From the NCBI GenBank assembly GCA_031413815.1, contig JANOFU010000075.1, positions 1-64,000 of the forward strand: DNA of 64,000 nt. The letters run 5' to 3'. Below the pieces are notes generated by a model that ran no database searches, was not told the DNA's origin, and saw only the letters and a program-made list of their open reading frames with translations. The translations under genes and the position numbers were made by a program. Source of the DNA: JAGVSR01 sp031413815 (lineage in GTDB: Bacteria > Pseudomonadota > Alphaproteobacteria > Rhizobiales > Hyphomicrobiaceae). How positions within the stretch are numbered: the first letter of the stretch is position 1; each line of letters starts with the position of its first letter. Below are positions 61,069 through 64,000 of the stretch, piece by piece.

Positions 61069-62073
61069 TTACGACTTCTTGGCAGGCTTGTTCGGGTCCT
61101 TCTTAAGGACCCCAACTCCACCGGCGGCGTCGTCCGGCTTCTTGCCGGCTGCGTCGTCAATCGTCTTGGCAACTTCAGCGGCGAAGTCTTCGGACTTTTT
61201 CTCGATGCCCTCGCCGAGTTCAAAGCGCAGGAAGCCCGCGAGCTTGATTGGACCGCCAACCTTGGCTTCTGCTTCCTTCACGGCCTGGGCCACGGACTTG
61301 GCATTGTCGTGAATATAGGCCTGATCGACGAGGCAATATTCCTTGGCATAGCTCTTCATGCCGCCAGCGATGATCTTGTCCATCATCTCGGGCTTTTTAC
61401 CCTTGTTCTTGTCTTCGAGGATCGCCTTCTCGCGTGCCAATGTGCCGGCATCAACGCTGTCGAGGTCGAGGGCCACGGGCCGCGCCGCAGCCACGTGCAT
61501 TGCAATCATCTTGCCTAACGTGCTCAGCTCATCAGAATTCTTGCCAGCGCTTTCGAGCGCAACGAGAACACCAATCTTGCCCAATCCGGCCTTAACCGCA
61601 CCGTGCATGTAAGACGAGACAACGCCGTCCTTCACACTCAGCGTTGCGGTACGCCGCACGCTCATGTTCTCACCAATCTTGGCGACGAGATTCTGGACGT
61701 GGGTTTCGACGTTGACCTTGAGACCCGGAAACGTCGTTGCAAGCAACTTGGCGAGATCGTTTTCAGCAGCCGCCGACACTGAAGCGATCTTCGCCACCAA
61801 ATCCTGGAACTCTTCGTTGCGGGCAACGAAGTCGGTTTCCGAATTGACTTCGACAACTGCGCCGGATTTGCCCGATGCCGTCACGCCGATCAACCCGTCG
61901 GCTGCAATGCGGCCGGCCTTCTTGGCGGCCTTCGACAGGCCCTTCTTGCGCAACAGATCGACAGCGGCTTCGATGTCGCCTTTGGTTTCATCGAGCGCGG
62001 TCTTGCAGTCCATCATGCCTGCGCCGGTCTTATCGCGCAGTTCTTTCACCATTGCGGCGGTCGTCGTGGTCAT
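61069..62073 (-). CDS. tsf: Translation elongation factor Ts
   Basis: Guanine nucleotide exchange factor for EF-Tu. 334 residues from ATG 62073: the UBA-like N-domain AAMVKELRDKTGAGMMDCKTALDETKGDIEAAVDLLRKKG, then VVEVNSETDFVARNEEF with the TDFV motif that displaces Mg from EF-Tu. A charged tail rich in Lys, Asp and Gly (about 310-334) extends past the core. Follows rpsB by 103 bp. Confidence 0.96.
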   Translation of the reverse strand: MTTTTAAMVKELRDKTGAGMMDCKTALDETKGDIEAAVDLLRKKGLSKAAKKAGRIAADGLIGVTASGKSGAVVEVNSETDFVARNEEFQDLVAKIASVSAAAENDLAKLLATTFPGLKVNVETHVQNLVAKIGENMSVRRTATLSVKDGVVSSYMHGAVKAGLGKIGVLVALESAGKNSDELSTLGKMIAMHVAAARPVALDLDSVDAGTLAREKAILEDKNKGKKPEMMDKIIAGGMKSYAKEYCLVDQAYIHDNAKSVAQAVKEAEAKVGGPIKLAGFLRFELGEGIEKKSEDFAAEVAKTIDDAAGKKPDDAAGGVGVLKKDPNKPAKKS

Positions 62074-62144
62074 TGAGACCTCATATGCTGGCGCGCGCCG
62101 CAACAAGGCGGGCGCGGGTTTAAAACCAAGTCACTGGGCGTGAA

Positions 62145-62166
62145 GGGAGCCCCGGAAGGGGTTCCC
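62145..62166 (-). promoter_or_regulatory. Hairpin between rpsB and tsf
   Basis: GGGAACCCC and GGGGCTCCC pair with one mismatch around a TTCC loop. No T-run follows in the leftward direction, so it is more likely an attenuator or mRNA-processing site than a full terminator. Confidence 0.4.
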
Positions 62167-62176
62167 GGTCGGTGCG

Positions 62177-63163
62177 TTAGACGGCAGCGGCGTCGACAAG
62201 CTTCTTGGCTTGCGCAACCCACTCTTCCTTGGCGATCTGGCCCTTGAGACGCAGCAGAAGATCCAGCGCCTTCACGTTATCGGCATCGAGGTCGGCAATC
62301 TGCCAGAAGTGGAACACGCCCGCATCGTTGAGGCGCAATTCGATCTTCGGGTTGATGCCTGTGATGCGTTTCAGGTCATCGGCTTCACCGCGTGCCGCGT
62401 CGATGCCCTTGAATTTGACAGGGATCGCTTCGACCGGCGGATTTTCAGAAGCGCCAACGTCAACACCCGACGAGCCTTGCGAGCGTTCCAAACCGTCAAG
62501 AGCAGCGCGGGCGACGAGATCACAGTAAAACGCAATGGCGCGGCCAGCGTCGTCGTTGCCGGGAACGGGGAAGTCGATGCCATCGGGATCGCAGTTGGTG
62601 TCGACAATTGCAACAATAGGAATGCCGAGCTTACGGGCTTCCTGAATGGCGATCGCTTCCTTGTTCGTGTCGATGACGAACAGCAGGTCGGGCACGCCGC
62701 CCATGTCCTTGATGCCACCCAGCGCTTGGTTGAGCTTGTCGCGCTCGCGCTGAATGTTGAGGATTTCTTTCTTGGTGCGGCCCTGGGGGTCGGCGAGGAT
62801 GTCGTCGAACTGGCGCAAGCGGCGGATCGACTGCGACACCGTTTTCCAGTTGGTTAGCGTACCGCCGAGCCAACGGTGGTTGATAAAGTACTGAGCCGAG
62901 CGCTTGGCCGCGTCTGCAATGCCTTCAGAGGCCTGACGCTTCGTCGCCACGAACAGCACGCGGCCGCCGTTGGCCACCGTATCCGACACCTTGGTCAGGG
63001 CCTGGTGCAGCATTGGCGTTGTCTGGGTCAGATCCAGGATGTGAATATTGTTGCGCGAGCCGTAGATAAACGGCTGCATCTTCGGATTCCAGCGATGTGA
63101 TTGGTGACCGAAGTGAACGCCAGCTTCCAAAAGCTGACGCATATTGAAGGCGGGAACTGCCAT
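62177..63163 (-). CDS. rpsB: Small ribosomal subunit protein uS2 with C-terminal helix-hairpin-helix-like extension
   Basis: Ribosomal protein S2. Residues 1-240 are the standard protein (FNMRQLLEAGVHFGHQSHRWNPKMQPFIYG, INHRWLGGTLTNWKTVSQSI, DLLFVIDTNKEAIAIQEARKLGIPIVAIVDTNCDP). At 328 residues it is longer than the usual 240-260. The extra C-terminal part ends DDLKRITGINPKIELRLNDAGVFHFWQIADLDADNVKALD, an HhH-like module that alphaproteobacteria also attach to other proteins. First gene of rpsB-tsf. Confidence 0.96.
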   Translation of the reverse strand: MAVPAFNMRQLLEAGVHFGHQSHRWNPKMQPFIYGSRNNIHILDLTQTTPMLHQALTKVSDTVANGGRVLFVATKRQASEGIADAAKRSAQYFINHRWLGGTLTNWKTVSQSIRRLRQFDDILADPQGRTKKEILNIQRERDKLNQALGGIKDMGGVPDLLFVIDTNKEAIAIQEARKLGIPIVAIVDTNCDPDGIDFPVPGNDDAGRAIAFYCDLVARAALDGLERSQGSSGVDVGASENPPVEAIPVKFKGIDAARGEADDLKRITGINPKIELRLNDAGVFHFWQIADLDADNVKALDLLLRLKGQIAKEEWVAQAKKLVDAAAV

Positions 63164-63260
63164 CGAAAACGTCCTTTTTTCCGGTTAGACCTCCGCGGAC
63201 CTTGAGAAGACGGCCGCAACATTCTGCTTACGCGCCAATTTGGCGCGCCGCTAAGGTTGC
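63164..63260 (-). promoter_or_regulatory. rpsB 5' leader, possible autoregulatory structure
   Basis: The leader contains CGCGCC..GGCGCG (63231-63247) and other paired GC-rich segments before an AAAAAAGGACG-type ribosome site. Ribosomal protein S2 leaders with autoregulatory structure have been predicted in alphaproteobacteria. Assignment here is by position and structure only. Confidence 0.35.
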
Positions 63261-63363
63261 ATGTCGTCCACCGGAGCGCTGGCGGGGCTTTTAATCCGCC
63301 GGGCGCGTAGTTCCGCGTGTGAGATGGGCGGGTTATGACGGAACTCAACCGGGAAGGCAAGCG

Positions 63364-64000
63364 TCAGGGTTGACGCTGATCCAGGGCCGCCTGCGTGGCA
63401 AACAGCGCCAGCCGGTAGGGACTTAGAAGTGCAAACCGGCTGGCTTGCAGGCGGCCGAGAAGGACGCGACGGAACGATGGGCACGCCTCAAACGCCGGGT
63501 AAACAGGATTAAGGTAGGCGATCCAAATCGGGCGTGGAATGTCGCGGGCGCTTCGTTCGATGGCCGCAGCGACGCGGTCAATGACCGGAGGACCAAACGG
63601 ATTGAACAAGAACACCACGGCAGGGTCGTTCGGCAGGGGAAACCCAACGGCGTCCTCACAGAACATCCGCACGCGGCCGTTTCTGCGACGGGCGGGCGGC
63701 AAACTTTGAACATTGGCCTCAGCCATGGCCGCCAGCTGCGGCGCGAACTCGACGCCTTCGACACGGGCATAAGGCTGCATGGCAGCCGACAATACGGCCC
63801 GGCCCTTCCCGGCCCCCAAATCAACGAATGTAAAGCAGCTCTTGTTTGCGGGTAGGGCCTCATGCACCCAATCGAGCACGCGCCAGGGTGTCGGCAGGTA
63901 GTGGACGCCCGCTGATTTCGAGGCTCCGTCAAACGACAGGTCTGCAAGATCGACTTTTCCTGTGGTGCGGTCCTCACCCGCGAGACGCCGTGCAAACGCT
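63364..64000 (-). CDS. Class I SAM-dependent methyltransferase (5' end outside window)
   Basis: The frame is open to the window edge, so the start is missing; at least 211 codons are visible. FVDLGAGKGRAVLSAA is the AdoMet-binding GxGxG loop, preceded by HYLPTPWRVLDWVHEAL. VEGVEFAPQLAAMAEAN gives the acidic residue after strand 2, and VVFLFNPFGPPVIDRVAAAIE follows. This pattern occurs in small bacterial methyltransferases of unknown substrate. It lies 200 bp upstream of rpsB on the same strand. Confidence 0.8.
   Translation of the reverse strand, partial: AFARRLAGEDRTTGKVDLADLSFDGASKSAGVHYLPTPWRVLDWVHEALPANKSCFTFVDLGAGKGRAVLSAAMQPYARVEGVEFAPQLAAMAEANVQSLPPARRRNGRVRMFCEDAVGFPLPNDPAVVFLFNPFGPPVIDRVAAAIERSARDIPRPIWIAYLNPVYPAFEACPSFRRVLLGRLQASRFALLSPYRLALFATQAALDQRQP

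Noticed and set aside
60975..61259. 95-codon N-terminal extension of pyrH
   Set aside because: It runs through the tsf terminator and the tsf coding tail in another frame; the conserved PyrH start is ATG 60974.

Overview
The window looks like a piece of an alphaproteobacterial chromosome, most likely from the order Hyphomicrobiales (Rhizobiales). It is GC-rich. It carries the alphaproteobacterial order trpDC-moaC-moeA, a zeta-type ATPase inhibitor (DUF1476), a CsgH-type curli chaperone, an LpxI-type lipid A pathway, and the long block lpxB-lpxI-lpxA-fabZ-lpxD-bamA-rseP-dxr-cdsA-uppS-frr-pyrH-tsf-rpsB. No rRNA, tRNA or CRISPR array was found by eye.

Layout. (1) 1-11.5 kb: the last codons of an IS110-type transposase, then tpiA facing away from a rightward run ppiD-trpE-sixA-trpG-trpD, a curli-type csgA/csgH pair, then trpC-moaC-moeA. 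Two structured intergenic repeats lie here, and one sits between a leftover moaC 5' end and the working moaC. (2) 11.5-18.8 kb, leftward: fadE-fadJ-fadI (beta-oxidation) and a cyclopropane-fatty-acyl synthase. (3) 18.9-22.2 kb: a small sulfur-oxidation island, with an FCSD flavoprotein and a SoxS-like thioredoxin leftward, and soxY-soxZ plus a double-CDGSH protein rightward. (4) 22.2-35.7 kb: an AGCS symporter, a branched-chain amino-acid-type binding protein, purB, a Uma2 nuclease-fold protein, a CHASE4 histidine kinase with a receiver protein, a short SecY-like protein, orphan membrane proteins, an RBBP9-type hydrolase, and a hicB-hicA module whose toxin gene has an in-frame stop. (5) 35.4-44.9 kb: the ATPase zeta inhibitor gene, purC, two orphan membrane proteins, and purS-(unknown periplasmic protein)-purQ followed by purL. 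(6) 44.9-46.4 kb: a repeat-rich zone and a thermonuclease-like gene. (7) 46.4-64 kb: gltA, then the leftward envelope, isoprenoid and translation block, ending in a methyltransferase cut by the window edge.

How the genes fit together. The trp genes supply most tryptophan steps (trpF, trpB and trpA are not here). purB, purC and purSQL cover several steps of IMP/AMP synthesis. The lpx-fabZ-bamA-rseP-dxr-cdsA-uppS set builds lipid A, outer-membrane proteins, phospholipid precursors and undecaprenyl carrier. The 35 kb between moeA and gltA interrupts what in many relatives is moeA-lexA-comEC-gltX-gltA. That stretch holds most of the accessory genes and repeats.

Most notable observations: a duplicated, synonymously diverged moaC 5' end flanking a hairpin repeat, with ATGA coupling kept at both ends; two nested-hairpin repeats whose outer stems differ in sequence but both pair perfectly; an LpxI with a second, degenerate copy of its C-terminal domain; a shortened SecY paralogue; and a hicA split by a TGA. 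All calls were made by reading sequence, without database searches, and many start codons are judgement calls.
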